64,000 nt of DNA, taken from assembly GCA_900542355.1 (NCBI GenBank), contig UQNE01000001.1:1-64000 (forward strand). Direction: 5' to 3'. Of this stretch, positions 10,037 through 19,800 are shown piece by piece. How positions within the stretch are numbered: the first letter of the stretch is position 1; each line of letters starts with the position of its first letter. The notes beneath the pieces were generated by a model, which saw only the letters and a program-made list of their open reading frames with translations, did no database searches and had not been told where the DNA came from. The translations under genes were made by a program, and so were the position numbers. This DNA comes from an uncultured Bacteroidales bacterium. Lineage in GTDB: Bacteria > Bacteroidota > Bacteroidia > Bacteroidales > Paludibacteraceae.

Positions 10037-11074
10037 ATGTTTCGTTTTGCAAATATAGAAATGCTTTGGATGCTGGTTAGCATACCGGTATTCATCGGTG
10101 CATACATTTGGTACACACATCGCAAGCGTCGTCAGTTGGCAGCGTTTGGCGATCCCGAACTGGTGAAAGAACTGATGCCTAATGCTTCACGCATACGCCC
10201 GAACCTAAAGTTCTCTCTGCTGATGGTGGCATTGGCACTACTGATTTTTGCCGCTGCGCGTCCGCAATACGGACAACGCGAGCAGACCGTAAAACGCCAA
10301 GGAATAGAGGCTGTCATCGCTTTGGATATATCGAACTCGATGATGGCGGAGGATGTTGCACCTTGCCGACTTGACCGTGCCAAACAGATACTGAGCAAGA
10401 TGATTGACGACATGGTAGATGACAAAATCGGCTTGGTGGTGTTTGCGGGAGAGGCCTACACGCAACTGCCCATCACCTGCGACTATGTGTCTGCCAAGAT
10501 GTTTCTGAACAATATCACCCCCGATCTGATCAAGACGCAAGGCACAGCGATAGGTGCGGCACTCAATACCGCCATCCAATCGTTCGGCGGTGAGGAAACG
10601 GACGCAAGCCGAGTAATCATCTTGATCACCGACGGTGAGAACCACGAGGACGATGCCGTAGCCGTGGCGACGCGTGCTAAGGAGCAAGGGATAAAAGTGC
10701 TGGTCGTAGGTATCGGTAAACCCGAAGGCGCACCTATTCCCATACCCGGCACCAACAACTTCCGCAAAGACCGCCAAGGCAATGTGGTAGTGAGCCGACT
10801 GAACGAGGATATGTGCCGCGAGATAGCCAAAGCCGGGAACGGCATCTATGTGCGGTGCGACAACACCAACACGGCTATGCGTGCGCTGCAAAAAGAAATA
10901 GACACATTGGCCACCACGGAGATTGAAACCAAAGTATATACCGACTACAACGAGCAGTATCAGTCGTTCGTCTTGGTAGCGATGTTGCTGCTGGTAATTG
11001 ATTTCTTTATCTTCAACCGCAAGAACAAATCTCTCACTCGTTTGGATATCTTCAACGAGGAGAAAAAGAACTAA
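10037..11074 (+). CDS. batB: BatB, membrane-anchored vWA aerotolerance protein
   Basis: A 345-residue paralogue of BatA with the same layout: two N-terminal membrane helices (about 8-25 and 58-75), a vWA domain with MIDAS D97, S99, S101, the conserved stretch GLVVFAGEAYTQLPIT, and a C-terminal helix near residues 310-328. Ends 5 bp before batC. BatA and BatB are expected to form a membrane heteromer. Confidence 0.95.
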   Translation: MFRFANIEMLWMLVSIPVFIGAYIWYTHRKRRQLAAFGDPELVKELMPNASRIRPNLKFSLLMVALALLIFAAARPQYGQREQTVKRQGIEAVIALDISNSMMAEDVAPCRLDRAKQILSKMIDDMVDDKIGLVVFAGEAYTQLPITCDYVSAKMFLNNITPDLIKTQGTAIGAALNTAIQSFGGEETDASRVIILITDGENHEDDAVAVATRAKEQGIKVLVVGIGKPEGAPIPIPGTNNFRKDRQGNVVVSRLNEDMCREIAKAGNGIYVRCDNTNTAMRALQKEIDTLATTEIETKVYTDYNEQYQSFVLVAMLLLVIDFFIFNRKNKSLTRLDIFNEEKKN

Positions 11075-11079
11075 CCGAT

Positions 11080-11814
11080 ATGAGACGCATACTATTGATA
11101 TTCAGCATATTGCTTTGCACGGCGAGTATGTTTGCACAGCAAGAAGCACCCGATGTACGCAGGGGAAATAAACAATATGCCAAACAGGACTACACGGCAG
11201 CCGAAGTAGATTACCGCCGCGGATTGGAAAAGAATGCCAACTCGTTTGAGAGCCACTACAACTTAGGCAATGCGCTCTTCAAGCAAGACAAATACGCCGA
11301 GGCACAGGCGGAGTATCAGAAAGCCGCCCAGTTGCTCGACGGGAAGGCGGACAAACAGCGTCTTGCCGAGAGTTATCACAATCTTGGTAACGCTTTCTTT
11401 GCCCAGCAACAGTACGACAAAGCGGTTGCCGCTTATCAGCAGTCGCTACGAAACAACCCGAAGGACAACGACACACGCTACAACCTGGTGAAAGCGATGC
11501 AGATGCTACAGCAGCAGGAGCAACAGCAACAAAATCAACAAGACAATCAGAACCAAGACCAGCAGCAACAAAATCAGCAGCAACAAAATCAGCAGCAGAA
11601 TCAAGAGCAACAGCAACAGCAAGAAAATCAGCAAGACGAGCAGAACCAAGAGCAACAAGAGCAGCAAGCACAGGAGCAGGAACAAGACGACAGCAAGATG
11701 GATAAGGAAACGGCTGAGCAGATTTTGCAGGCTTTGGAACAAGACGAACAAGAAACTCAAGAGAAGTTGCAACGCCAGCAAGGGCAGAAACGGCGTGTGG
11801 AGAAAGACTGGTGA
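11080..11814 (+). CDS. batC: BatC, periplasmic TPR protein with long poly-Q/N tail
   Basis: A 244-residue protein with a signal peptide (residues 1-19, ending in FAQ), two to three TPR units (about 25-140, typical SYHNLGNAFF and NPKDNDTRYN), then a highly biased tract from ~143 to ~205 made almost only of Q with N, E and D. BatC is the TPR partner of the vWA proteins. Such Q-rich linkers occur in other BatC proteins, but the length here is notable. The CAG/CAA-rich DNA makes this segment likely to vary between strains. Confidence 0.92.
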   Translation: MRRILLIFSILLCTASMFAQQEAPDVRRGNKQYAKQDYTAAEVDYRRGLEKNANSFESHYNLGNALFKQDKYAEAQAEYQKAAQLLDGKADKQRLAESYHNLGNAFFAQQQYDKAVAAYQQSLRNNPKDNDTRYNLVKAMQMLQQQEQQQQNQQDNQNQDQQQQNQQQQNQQQNQEQQQQQENQQDEQNQEQQEQQAQEQEQDDSKMDKETAEQILQALEQDEQETQEKLQRQQGQKRRVEKDW

Positions 11815-11821
11815 TCGTGTA

Positions 11822-11864
11822 GCGAATTATGAATTAAGAATTAAGAATTATGAATTAAGAATGA
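11822..11864. repeat. 21-bp duplicated spacer between batC and batD
   Basis: The 51-bp gap carries GAATTATGAATTAAGAAT at 11824 and again at 11845, an exact 21-bp period (two helical turns). It contains no visible hairpin terminator, so read-through to batD is likely. Confidence 0.6.
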
Positions 11865-11865
11865 G

Positions 11866-13734
11866 ATGAAGCGTAATACTAAGATATTCTGTTTATTACA
11901 ATGCTTATTGTGCATTGCCGTCGGTTCGGTATGGGCGGCGGATGAGGTAGTGTTTAAGGCGAATGCGCCATCGCAAGTGATAGTAGGCAGGCCGTTTCAA
12001 CTGACCTACTCCGTGAACCAACGGAGCAAGGATCTGCGTGCGCCCGAGATAACGGACTTTGATGTGTTGGCGGGGCCGTACACCTCGACTTCGAGTTCGA
12101 CTTCGTTTGTAAATGGCAAGCGGACTTCGTCGTTCTCGCAGACCTACACCTACACGCTGATGGCTCAGCGCACAGGTACCTTTACGATTGCTCCCGCCAC
12201 AATACGCGTAAGCGGGGATGAATACACCTCTAACGGCGTGAGAATCACGGTATTACCCGAAGATGAGCAACCGGCGCAGCAGAGCCAAGCAAGCAAAAAC
12301 ACCCATGCACAACAAACGAGCAACGGGAACAGCGGCAACTCGGGCAATGTAAGCAGCGAGAACCTCTTTATCCGCACGATAGTGAGCAAGACGCGCGTAC
12401 ACGAGCAGGAGGCTATCTTGCTGAGTTACAAGTTGTATTTCGCCGGAGTGGATGTAGCGCAATTCACCAACAACACGAAGATTCCGGAGTTTACCGGTTT
12501 TCTAAAACAAGACTTGGAGCAAAGTGAGATTCAGACCGAACTGGAAAACTACAACGGACGAAACTATCAGACGGCCACTCTGTATCGCACCCTACTCTAC
12601 CCGCAGCACTCGGGGGACATTAAGATCGACCCTGCTCAGTTTGAGGCAGTGCTGCGAGTGCAGACCCGCGCACAAGTGCGGAGTATCTTTGATGATTTCT
12701 TCGGCACCTATACGAATGTAACCCGTGCAATCACTGCGCCGGGTGTTACCGTGCATGTAGATGCTTTGCCAAGCGGCAAGCCTGCGGGTTTCTCGGGCGG
12801 TGTAGGACATTTCAGCCTGACGCCGCAGATCTCGCAAACGGAAGTGCAGACCAATGATGCGGTAACGATTCGCATAGATATTACTGGCACCGGCAACATG
12901 AAACTGCTCAAGACACCCACTATTGATTGGCCGGAGGGCTTTGAGCCTTATGACCCGAAAGTAACGAACAACTTTAAGACAACTCCGTCGGGCGTAAGCG
13001 GTACGAAATCGATTGAGTATTTGGCTATTCCGCGTGCGTCGGGTGACTATACGATACCCGCTGTAAGTTTCTCTTATTTCGATACGCAAGACGACACCTA
13101 CAAGACCCTCAGTACCCCCGAATACACACTGCATGTGAAGAAAGGTGCGAATGAGCAGAGCGGGGCAAACTCGGTGGTAAACAACTATGTTAACAAAGAG
13201 GATATCAAGCAGTTAGGTTCAGATATTCGCTATATCAACACCGTTGCTCCCACCCTAAAAGTGCAGAAAGAGGCTGCAGTAGAATACGGAAGTTGGATAT
13301 TTTGGTTGCTGTATATCGTACCTTTGTGTGCAGCATTGCTCGTGTTTGCCATCTTCCACAAGCGTATCAAAGAGAATGCGGACATCACGAGGGTACGCTA
13401 CAAACGCGCCAACAAGGTGGCACAGAAACGCCTAAAGCAAGCGGGTAAACTTCTAAAGGACAACCAAAAAGAAGCATTCTATGAAGAGATTGAGCGTGCG
13501 GCATGGACTTACCTAAGCGACCGTCTGTCGATACCGACTGCCGATCTGAACAAGGACAACATCGCATCGATTCTCCACGAGAAGGGCGTAAGCGAGGAGT
13601 TGATTAAAGAGGTGAATGATGTGCTTTCGACTGCCGAGTTCGCCCGCTATGCGCCCTCGTCGGATCACGCAATGGACGATATGTACAAAGCCACCGGGCA
13701 ACTGATAGACCGATTGGAAAATGAGAAACTATAG
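11866..13734 (+). CDS. batD: BatD, oxygen-tolerance membrane protein
   Basis: A 622-residue BatD. Signal peptide at residues 1-24, a long extracytoplasmic part made of beta-rich domains (AP-domain type, to about residue 480), one membrane segment near 485-505 followed by KRIKENAD, and a cytoplasmic C-terminal helical domain similar to that of the DUF4381-like protein upstream (AWTYLSDRL, STAEFARYAP). It belongs to the oxygen-tolerance BatD family. Its stop codon overlaps a possible upstream in-frame start of batE, but the better batE start is 29 bp further on. Confidence 0.93.
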   Translation: MKRNTKIFCLLQCLLCIAVGSVWAADEVVFKANAPSQVIVGRPFQLTYSVNQRSKDLRAPEITDFDVLAGPYTSTSSSTSFVNGKRTSSFSQTYTYTLMAQRTGTFTIAPATIRVSGDEYTSNGVRITVLPEDEQPAQQSQASKNTHAQQTSNGNSGNSGNVSSENLFIRTIVSKTRVHEQEAILLSYKLYFAGVDVAQFTNNTKIPEFTGFLKQDLEQSEIQTELENYNGRNYQTATLYRTLLYPQHSGDIKIDPAQFEAVLRVQTRAQVRSIFDDFFGTYTNVTRAITAPGVTVHVDALPSGKPAGFSGGVGHFSLTPQISQTEVQTNDAVTIRIDITGTGNMKLLKTPTIDWPEGFEPYDPKVTNNFKTTPSGVSGTKSIEYLAIPRASGDYTIPAVSFSYFDTQDDTYKTLSTPEYTLHVKKGANEQSGANSVVNNYVNKEDIKQLGSDIRYINTVAPTLKVQKEAAVEYGSWIFWLLYIVPLCAALLVFAIFHKRIKENADITRVRYKRANKVAQKRLKQAGKLLKDNQKEAFYEEIERAAWTYLSDRLSIPTADLNKDNIASILHEKGVSEELIKEVNDVLSTAEFARYAPSSDHAMDDMYKATGQLIDRLENEKL

Positions 13735-13762
13735 GCATAGAGCAACAAGAAAAGACAGAGAT

Positions 13763-14533
13763 ATGAAACGACTATTGAAGATATGTAGCGTTGCCCTGAC
13801 GGCAGTATGCGTGGCGATGACGGTATCAGCGCAGACGGCTTTTGAGGCAGCCAACGAGCAATATGCAGCAGGCAACTACGATGAGGCTGCCGCTATCTAC
13901 CAAACGATACTTGACGAAGGGGGAACGAACCTGAGCAAGGACTATGCGGTAGTGTATTACAACTTGGGGAATGCGTATTTCAAGCAGGGGGAGTTGGCAC
14001 AATCCATACTCGCATACGAACGGGCATTGCGACTTCGTCCGACCTACGCTGATGCGAAATACAACCTTGAGTTCGCCCAATCGCGTATCACCGACAACAT
14101 AGCAGACACGCAAGCATTTTTTATCAGTACATGGGCTCGCTCGCTGCGCAATCTACTGACGGAGCAGACCTGGATGTGGATGTCTATCGGTCTGTTTATC
14201 ATCGGTTTATGCGGTATCTTGCTCTTCTTGCTAAGCCGCACCACATGGCTACGAAAGACGGCATTTCATACGGCGTGGGTAGTACTGCTATTCTCGATTA
14301 TCAGCGGTGCAAATGCCGGTTCGCTGCACAGGCGTGATACCCTGCGCGAAGAGGCGATTATCACGCAAGGAGTAGTGAATGCGAAGTCGTCGCCCGACCG
14401 CTCGGGAACAGACCTGTTTACTATCCACGAAGGCACGAAAGTGAATATCCGCGAGACCTTGGGCGAATGGTGCAATATCCGTGTAGGTAACAACCAAGGT
14501 TGGATACGCCTTGCGAACTTAGAGCGCATATAG
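13763..14533 (+). CDS. batE: BatE, TPR protein with C-terminal SH3b domain
   Basis: A 256-residue protein. I chose ATG 13763 because it gives a proper signal peptide (MKRLLKICSVAL... ending VSAQ); an in-frame ATG at 13721 would add 14 charged residues before it. TPR units cover about residues 25-110, two membrane segments follow (about 140-160 and 170-190), and the last ~60 residues form a bacterial SH3 domain (VNAKSSPDRSGT, WCNIRVGNNQGWI). It closes the Bat operon. Confidence 0.93.
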   Translation: MKRLLKICSVALTAVCVAMTVSAQTAFEAANEQYAAGNYDEAAAIYQTILDEGGTNLSKDYAVVYYNLGNAYFKQGELAQSILAYERALRLRPTYADAKYNLEFAQSRITDNIADTQAFFISTWARSLRNLLTEQTWMWMSIGLFIIGLCGILLFLLSRTTWLRKTAFHTAWVVLLFSIISGANAGSLHRRDTLREEAIITQGVVNAKSSPDRSGTDLFTIHEGTKVNIRETLGEWCNIRVGNNQGWIRLANLERI

Positions 14534-14623
14534 CAAGCCATTGTTGCACGCTATAGGCGGATTGACATTTTGGCTTCTATAAGCCACAAAAAACTGACAA
14601 AATGCTATCGGTGAATTTTGTCT

Positions 14624-14677
14624 TAGGTCTCGATTAGGTCTCGACAAGGTTTCGACAAAAACGGCTCAAGGTCTAAG
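14624..14677. repeat. 11-bp tandem array, TAGGTCTCGA family (copy 1)
   Basis: TAGGTCTCGA at 14624 and 14635, AAGGTTTCGA at 14646, and AAGGTCTAAG at 14668 lie on an exact 11-bp grid. The same family occurs at 25443, 40738 and 51587. The 306-bp gap 14534-14839 holds only this array and the terminator. Confidence 0.75.
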
Positions 14678-14764
14678 TAGCAAAAAGAAAGCAAAATAGT
14701 AGAAATAGTAGAAAGATGCGCAAAGCACACGGCAAATAAGTAAGAGCCTTGCACAATAAAAAAA

Positions 14765-14796
14765 GCCACGCTATCGATTGACGGCGTGGCTTTTTT
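14765..14796 (+). terminator. Bidirectional terminator between batE and the convergent gene
   Basis: GCCACGC (14765-14771) pairs with GCGTGGC (14784-14790), flanked by AAAAAA and TTTTTT, so it can stop transcription from both sides. Confidence 0.8.
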
Positions 14797-14839
14797 GTAG
14801 GTCTATTTGCCCTTTCTCGCGGACTGCTCGAAGCAAATA

Positions 14840-15691
14840 CTATCGGATAAATTTCTGCCCTGCTTGGATAACAAGCCCATGATAGGAATCCGATACGGGG
14901 TGACCGAGGATGTTATAGCATTGATTATCAGCAGATCCGGCGTAAGAAGCAGGCGTAAGAGCGGAAGGAAGTGCGGCGACGGCCTCTTGCCACGTGGTGG
15001 CAATGCGGATACCATCGAGTACTAACCATGAGTCGGCATCGAATGCTCGCAAGACGATGTTTTGCGGACAGATGTCGGGGGCTTGGGCATCGGTAAGCGG
15101 TCCGATAAGCGGGGTAGCGGGTTCGGCAGCAGGCATAGTATCAAAGGCGTAGAGCGATATTTGGTCGTTGTGGTCGCCCTCTACAATGGTGTATTTGAGG
15201 ACAACCAGATAGGTGTTTTGTCCGTTGAGGGGCATGGTCTCGTCGAAGACGGCATCGGCAGTTTTGTAGAAACGCAAGCCGAGAAAGCCTTGGTCGGAGA
15301 GGTGAATGCGGGCGATGTAGTTGTATGTGGTCGTGGAGTAAGCGTCGCGCAAGGAGATGAACCAGCCGGACTTTGCCACGATAGTCGGTTGGAGCATAAA
15401 CGCCACATACACAGAGCCTTGCGACTGCGGGGCAAAGGAATGGTGCGGTTGGTATTGCCCACTCTTACCATTGAGCAGAACGGCATTATCGATGTCGGAC
15501 ATAGCGTATTGAGGAAATACCAGTCCGTTGGTTATCTCGACCGAAGACGCACCGTTATAAGGCGTATACCACTCATTATACCCCTCCAATACTTTGCCTA
15601 CCGAAGCGGAGAAATTGTCGGTGAACAACACCTCTGCCGACAGAGAAGCAGCACAGAGAAGGATTGAGCAGAGAGAGAACAGATGTTTCAT
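14840..15691 (-). CDS. Secreted beta-sandwich protein with T9SS-like C-terminus
   Basis: A 283-residue protein; ATG at 15691 is preferred over in-frame starts further upstream because it gives a clean signal peptide (MKHLFSLCSILLC..., cleavage near LSAE) and does not overlap era. The body resembles a LamG/concanavalin-like sandwich (VLFTDNF..., later SWLVLDGIRI). The last ~25 residues read YNILGHPV, then HGLVIQAGQKFIR, which looks like the end of a type A T9SS sorting domain. No enzymatic motif seen. The gene sits 40 bp downstream of era on the same strand. Confidence 0.75.
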   Translation of the reverse strand: MKHLFSLCSILLCAASLSAEVLFTDNFSASVGKVLEGYNEWYTPYNGASSVEITNGLVFPQYAMSDIDNAVLLNGKSGQYQPHHSFAPQSQGSVYVAFMLQPTIVAKSGWFISLRDAYSTTTYNYIARIHLSDQGFLGLRFYKTADAVFDETMPLNGQNTYLVVLKYTIVEGDHNDQISLYAFDTMPAAEPATPLIGPLTDAQAPDICPQNIVLRAFDADSWLVLDGIRIATTWQEAVAALPSALTPASYAGSADNQCYNILGHPVSDSYHGLVIQAGQKFIR

Positions 15692-15731
15692 ATCTATTGA
15701 TTTTTTGCGTATAGGATGATTATTCGGGTGG

Positions 15732-16649
15732 TTAGTTGAGGTCGTAGCCGTAGTGCTTGAGGCGAGATTGATTGCTCCGCCAGTCCTTGTCCACCTTGAC
15801 GAACAGTTGCAAGAAGACAGGCTTTTGGAAGAACTCCTCGATCTCGGTGCGTGCCAGTGTCCCGACGCGTTTGAGGGCAGTGCCGCCCTTGCCGATGATG
15901 ATGCCTTTTTGGCTATCACGCTCAACATAGATGACCGCACTGATACGAATTAGCCCCTTGGGGTGTTGGGGCGAGGGTTGCTCGTCTTTGAACGACTCTA
16001 CCTCCACTTCGACCGAATAGGGTATCTCTTTGTCGTAGGAGAGGAGAATCTTCTCACGGATGATCTCATCAACAAAGAAGCGTGCGGGTTTGTCGGTGAG
16101 TTGGTCTTTTGGGAAGAAAGGCGGGCACTCGGGAAGCGCATCACGGATAGCGTCGAAGAGTTGCACCACGCCAAACCGCTCCTTAGCGGAGATGGGGAAG
16201 ATAGTCGCTTCGGGGAGTTGTGTATGCCAAAACTCGACTAAACGCTCGAGGGTATCTTGTGTGGTGAGGTCTATCTTGTTGATTACCAAGAAGACACGGC
16301 ACTTAGCGGGTTGGGCTGCCATCTTCTTGACCTTATCCAAGAAATCGGCGTTGCGGTCGATATTATCCTGCACATCGGTAACATACAGCAGCACATCGGC
16401 GTCCACGAGGGCAGAACGCGAGAACTCCAACATCTGCTCTTGGAGTTTGTAGTTGGGGTGCAACACGCCCGGGGTGTCGGAATAGACCATCTGAAAATCA
16501 TCGCCATTGACGATACCCATGATACGATGGCGTGTGGTCTGCGCCTTGGAGGTGATGATCGACAAACGCTCACCGACGAGCGCATTCATAAGCGTGGATT
16601 TACCTACATTGGGATTGCCCACTATATTGACGAAACCGGCTTTGTGCAT
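15732..16649 (-). CDS. era: GTPase Era, 16S rRNA maturation
   Basis: A 305-residue Era. G1 GNPNVGKS at residues 11-18, G3 DTPG at 58-61, G4 NKID at 124-127 and G5 SAK at 154-156, followed by a KH RNA-binding domain with IIIGKGGTALK near residue 265. Era binds the 3' end of 16S rRNA and assists assembly of the small ribosomal subunit. Full length; start is the first ATG giving the normal MHKAGFVNIVG N-terminus. Confidence 0.98.
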   Translation of the reverse strand: MHKAGFVNIVGNPNVGKSTLMNALVGERLSIITSKAQTTRHRIMGIVNGDDFQMVYSDTPGVLHPNYKLQEQMLEFSRSALVDADVLLYVTDVQDNIDRNADFLDKVKKMAAQPAKCRVFLVINKIDLTTQDTLERLVEFWHTQLPEATIFPISAKERFGVVQLFDAIRDALPECPPFFPKDQLTDKPARFFVDEIIREKILLSYDKEIPYSVEVEVESFKDEQPSPQHPKGLIRISAVIYVERDSQKGIIIGKGGTALKRVGTLARTEIEEFFQKPVFLQLFVKVDKDWRSNQSRLKHYGYDLN

Positions 16650-16696
16650 AGTTTGCTGTTTATGAGTTTATAGTTGATGCGTTGATTGGTTAGAAA

Positions 16697-16734
16697 GATG
16701 CCCTTCCTACCCTGTTGGGAGCGGGAAGGGCATC
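16697..16734 (-). terminator. Terminator of the M16 protease gene
   Basis: GATGCCCTTCC (16697-16707) pairs with GGAAGGGCATC (16724-16734), an 11-bp perfect stem; on the minus strand it is followed by a short T-rich run. Confidence 0.6.
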
Positions 16735-16750
16735 GAAGTATGCAAAGGGA

Positions 16751-19666
16751 TTAGAAATCCAAATCGAGCGGAGCAAAGAGGCGTGTCTTAGACGGCTTGA
16801 TAAACTTGCCGTACTTAGCCTGCAGTTGCTTTTGATTGATAAGTTTGGGGTCGCCCATAACGACAATCGTTACCGGCTTGCCTTGGATATTCTGATGATA
16901 GAAATCCATAATCTGCTCAAAGGTCAGATTATCAATGGCTTGCATGTTGTACTTAGCAGGATCTTCGTTGTAGCCCATCTCCTCCCAAGCGGCATAAGTA
17001 GCACTCTTGCCACGGAACGACGGCTTGGAGATCTGTGCGTGCTGGCGGAGAGCAGCCTTAACCGACTCGATACGCTCGGGGTACTCGGGCATAGAATCCA
17101 ACAGGTTCATAAAGACCTCGATAGCGTCTGCCACCTTATCGGACTGAGTACCGATATAACCCATGAAATATGCGTCCTTACCGGGGAGTTGCCCACGCAC
17201 CATACTACCCGAAGCGGTGTATGCCATAGAGCGTTTCTCGCGAATCTCATCCAATACCAAACCGGTGAAACCGCCTGAGAAATACTGGTTGAAGGCCTGG
17301 AAGAGCACATTCTGATCCTTGTCGTAGGGCTTTCCGTTGAAGTAGAAATAGACGGTAGCCTGTTGTACATTGGAGTTCGGGAGGAAATAGATCTGCGTCT
17401 TGTCGTAGGACTTGCGGTCGCGGATCTCGGGCGAAGTGGACGGTTTCACGCCCTCTTGGAGCGGCAAGTTGGCTTTGAGAACCGATGTAACCTCCTCTAC
17501 GGGGCGAGTACCACAATAGTGGATATCCAATGCGTACTTGGTAGCGGCAAGGAACTGGGTCTTGAGTTGTGCCTCGTCCATGTGGTAAACATCCATAAAA
17601 GGTACCACATCGATATAATCGGACTGCTTATCAAACAGGACATACTCCAACAACGCATCCGAGAGGACACCATCGACCTTAGAGAGCATCAGACGCGAAG
17701 ACAACTCGCTACCCTTAACGGCCTCAAACTGTTTCTCGTCGAATTTCGGGAACAACATCTGGCGTTGAACGAGTTGGCAAATCTTCTCCAAGTTGGCCTC
17801 TTCACCGATGATCTGCACGGTGAAATAACTCTTAGAAACACCATATCCGCAACGGCCGCCCAACTCGGACAACTGACGATGGAAGTCTTGCGGGTCGGTG
17901 TCAGGCATGATACCGGCACGGTTCATCAGCGATGCCACAAAGTCGAGCATCGGGCGTTTAGCCGTACCTACACCATAGCGGAGAGTCAGCGAGAAGATGT
18001 CGTTTTGCGGGTTAACCGAATAGTGCAACTTAACATTCTCATCCATAGAAACGACTTTAACATCGTTCATATCCATAAAGGTCTGCTTCAACTCGCCTTG
18101 CGGGAGAGCCTTGAACATCTTGGCATACTCAGTTTCTTGTCCGTTAATCAAATCAAGCGGTTTGATTTTGGGTTTTGCCAGTTTGTTCTTTTTTGGTGTG
18201 CCTTCCTCGAAAGCCAGCGTCATGTGATTGGCGTTGAAGTACTTCTTAGCCACACGCTGGATATCCTCTTTGGTGAGGGCTTGTATCTTATCGATCTCAG
18301 TGAAGATGTCGTCGAGCGGTTGGTCGTAGATAAAGTTCTGCACCAGGCTCATCGTCTTGGTATCGGAGTCCTCGAACGAGAGTTTGTAGTTCTGTGCATA
18401 CTCTGCCTTCACCGCTTGGATAAGCCAATCAGGGATGTCGCCCGTCTTGAGGCGGTCGATCTCTGCCATCACGATTTTCTCGGTGGCAGCATTCGACTCG
18501 TAGGTCTGCTGGTTAGCATCGAAGTAAGGCACAGCCTGGATGAGAATACGACCTGCATCACGGCGTGCGTCGAACGAAGCACCTGCCGAAGAAACGGTAC
18601 CGTCCAACGAGAGTTTATCCAAGAGACCCGTCTGCGTCGAGTTGCTCAAGAGCGATACTACCACTTGCAGTGCCAGATCGTCTTCGCTACCCATCTTAGG
18701 TGCGTCGTAAGCCCAACAGATCATAGGATAGTAACCCACATGGAAAGTATATTTGGGGTTGTTGGCAAAAGAGGTGGCGGGGTAAGTAGCACGCGCAGGC
18801 AACTCTTTGGGAACAAGGCGACCGAAAGTCTCTGCAATCATCGGCTTCACCGTCTCGGTATCAAAGTCGCCGACAAGGATAAGTGCCATATTATTAGGCA
18901 CATACCAAGTATTGTAGAAGTCAATCAGTTTGCTCAAACGAGGGTTCTTTAGGTGCTCGGGCAGACCGATGACATCGCGCTCGTAGGGGTGTCCCTCGTA
19001 GATCTTGGCAAACAGGTCTTGGCGGATATGAGAGGACACATTATCTTGGTACATATTGTACTCCTCAAACACATTCTCCAACTCTGCTTGGAAAGTACGG
19101 AAGACTGGGTCGATAAGACGATCGGAGTAGATAGTGAGCCACTTATACATATTAGAAGCCGGGAAGGAGTTGTGGTAGCAAGTCATATCATAACTTGTAA
19201 ACGCATTCACTCCGGTGGCACCTATACCGTCTAAGAGCACGAAGAAATCTTCTACCGTAGAGTACTTAGCCGCCTCGATAGAAGCCTCGTTGATCTTGGT
19301 GGTGAGTTGCTCACGCACCTTGGGGTCGGTAGCCTCGGCATATTGGTCGTAGAGGCGGATGATCTCCTCGTAGTAGGGTTTCTCCTTTTCCCAGTCGAGT
19401 GCACCGATACGCTGCGTACCCTTGAAAAGCATGTGCTCGAGGTAGTGCGCCAAACCGGTATATTCTTTCGGTTCATCAATAGAGCCGGCACGCACTGCTA
19501 CATAGCCGGTTACATCAGGTTGGTTGTGGTCTTCCCAAAGCATCACCGTCAGACCATTGTCCAACTTGTACTCTGAAAGTCCCTCACGGTACTGCTGCGA
19601 TTGCGCTTGCAGCCCGATGGTGCCCATTACGAATAGAGCACACAAAAAGATTTTCTTTTTCATCAT
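16751..19666 (-). CDS. Secreted M16 (insulinase/pitrilysin) zinc protease
   Basis: A 971-residue M16 peptidase with a signal peptide (residues 1-21). The inverted zinc motif HYLEH is at 74-78, in GLAHYLEHMLFKGT, with the distal Glu in the ENVFEEY stretch near residue 160. Two M16 halves are present; the second (from about 510) lacks the zinc motif, as is usual for the tandem form. It degrades peptides in the periplasm or at the outer membrane. It stands alone between era and tdh. Confidence 0.95.
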   Translation of the reverse strand: MMKKKIFLCALFVMGTIGLQAQSQQYREGLSEYKLDNGLTVMLWEDHNQPDVTGYVAVRAGSIDEPKEYTGLAHYLEHMLFKGTQRIGALDWEKEKPYYEEIIRLYDQYAEATDPKVREQLTTKINEASIEAAKYSTVEDFFVLLDGIGATGVNAFTSYDMTCYHNSFPASNMYKWLTIYSDRLIDPVFRTFQAELENVFEEYNMYQDNVSSHIRQDLFAKIYEGHPYERDVIGLPEHLKNPRLSKLIDFYNTWYVPNNMALILVGDFDTETVKPMIAETFGRLVPKELPARATYPATSFANNPKYTFHVGYYPMICWAYDAPKMGSEDDLALQVVVSLLSNSTQTGLLDKLSLDGTVSSAGASFDARRDAGRILIQAVPYFDANQQTYESNAATEKIVMAEIDRLKTGDIPDWLIQAVKAEYAQNYKLSFEDSDTKTMSLVQNFIYDQPLDDIFTEIDKIQALTKEDIQRVAKKYFNANHMTLAFEEGTPKKNKLAKPKIKPLDLINGQETEYAKMFKALPQGELKQTFMDMNDVKVVSMDENVKLHYSVNPQNDIFSLTLRYGVGTAKRPMLDFVASLMNRAGIMPDTDPQDFHRQLSELGGRCGYGVSKSYFTVQIIGEEANLEKICQLVQRQMLFPKFDEKQFEAVKGSELSSRLMLSKVDGVLSDALLEYVLFDKQSDYIDVVPFMDVYHMDEAQLKTQFLAATKYALDIHYCGTRPVEEVTSVLKANLPLQEGVKPSTSPEIRDRKSYDKTQIYFLPNSNVQQATVYFYFNGKPYDKDQNVLFQAFNQYFSGGFTGLVLDEIREKRSMAYTASGSMVRGQLPGKDAYFMGYIGTQSDKVADAIEVFMNLLDSMPEYPERIESVKAALRQHAQISKPSFRGKSATYAAWEEMGYNEDPAKYNMQAIDNLTFEQIMDFYHQNIQGKPVTIVVMGDPKLINQKQLQAKYGKFIKPSKTRLFAPLDLDF

Positions 19667-19800
19667 GTTTTAATTATACACCTTATTATATATTGTGTCA
19701 GCAAAATCACAAATACAATAACATATATTGTGCCAAGCGGCTGTCTTAGCGTACAAAAATCATCAAACCAATCGATAAAAACAGCAGATTGATGTATTTT

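Noticed and set aside
11506..11781. Leucine-rich 91-codon frame opposite batC
   Set aside because: Mere complement of the CAG/CAA tract.
15692..15940. N-terminal extension of the 14840 protein into era
   Set aside because: Would bury the signal peptide and overlap a conserved gene.
17363..18952. Open frame of 529 codons on the + strand
   Set aside because: Exactly antisense to the M16 protease; composition reads as a shadow, no motif or start context.
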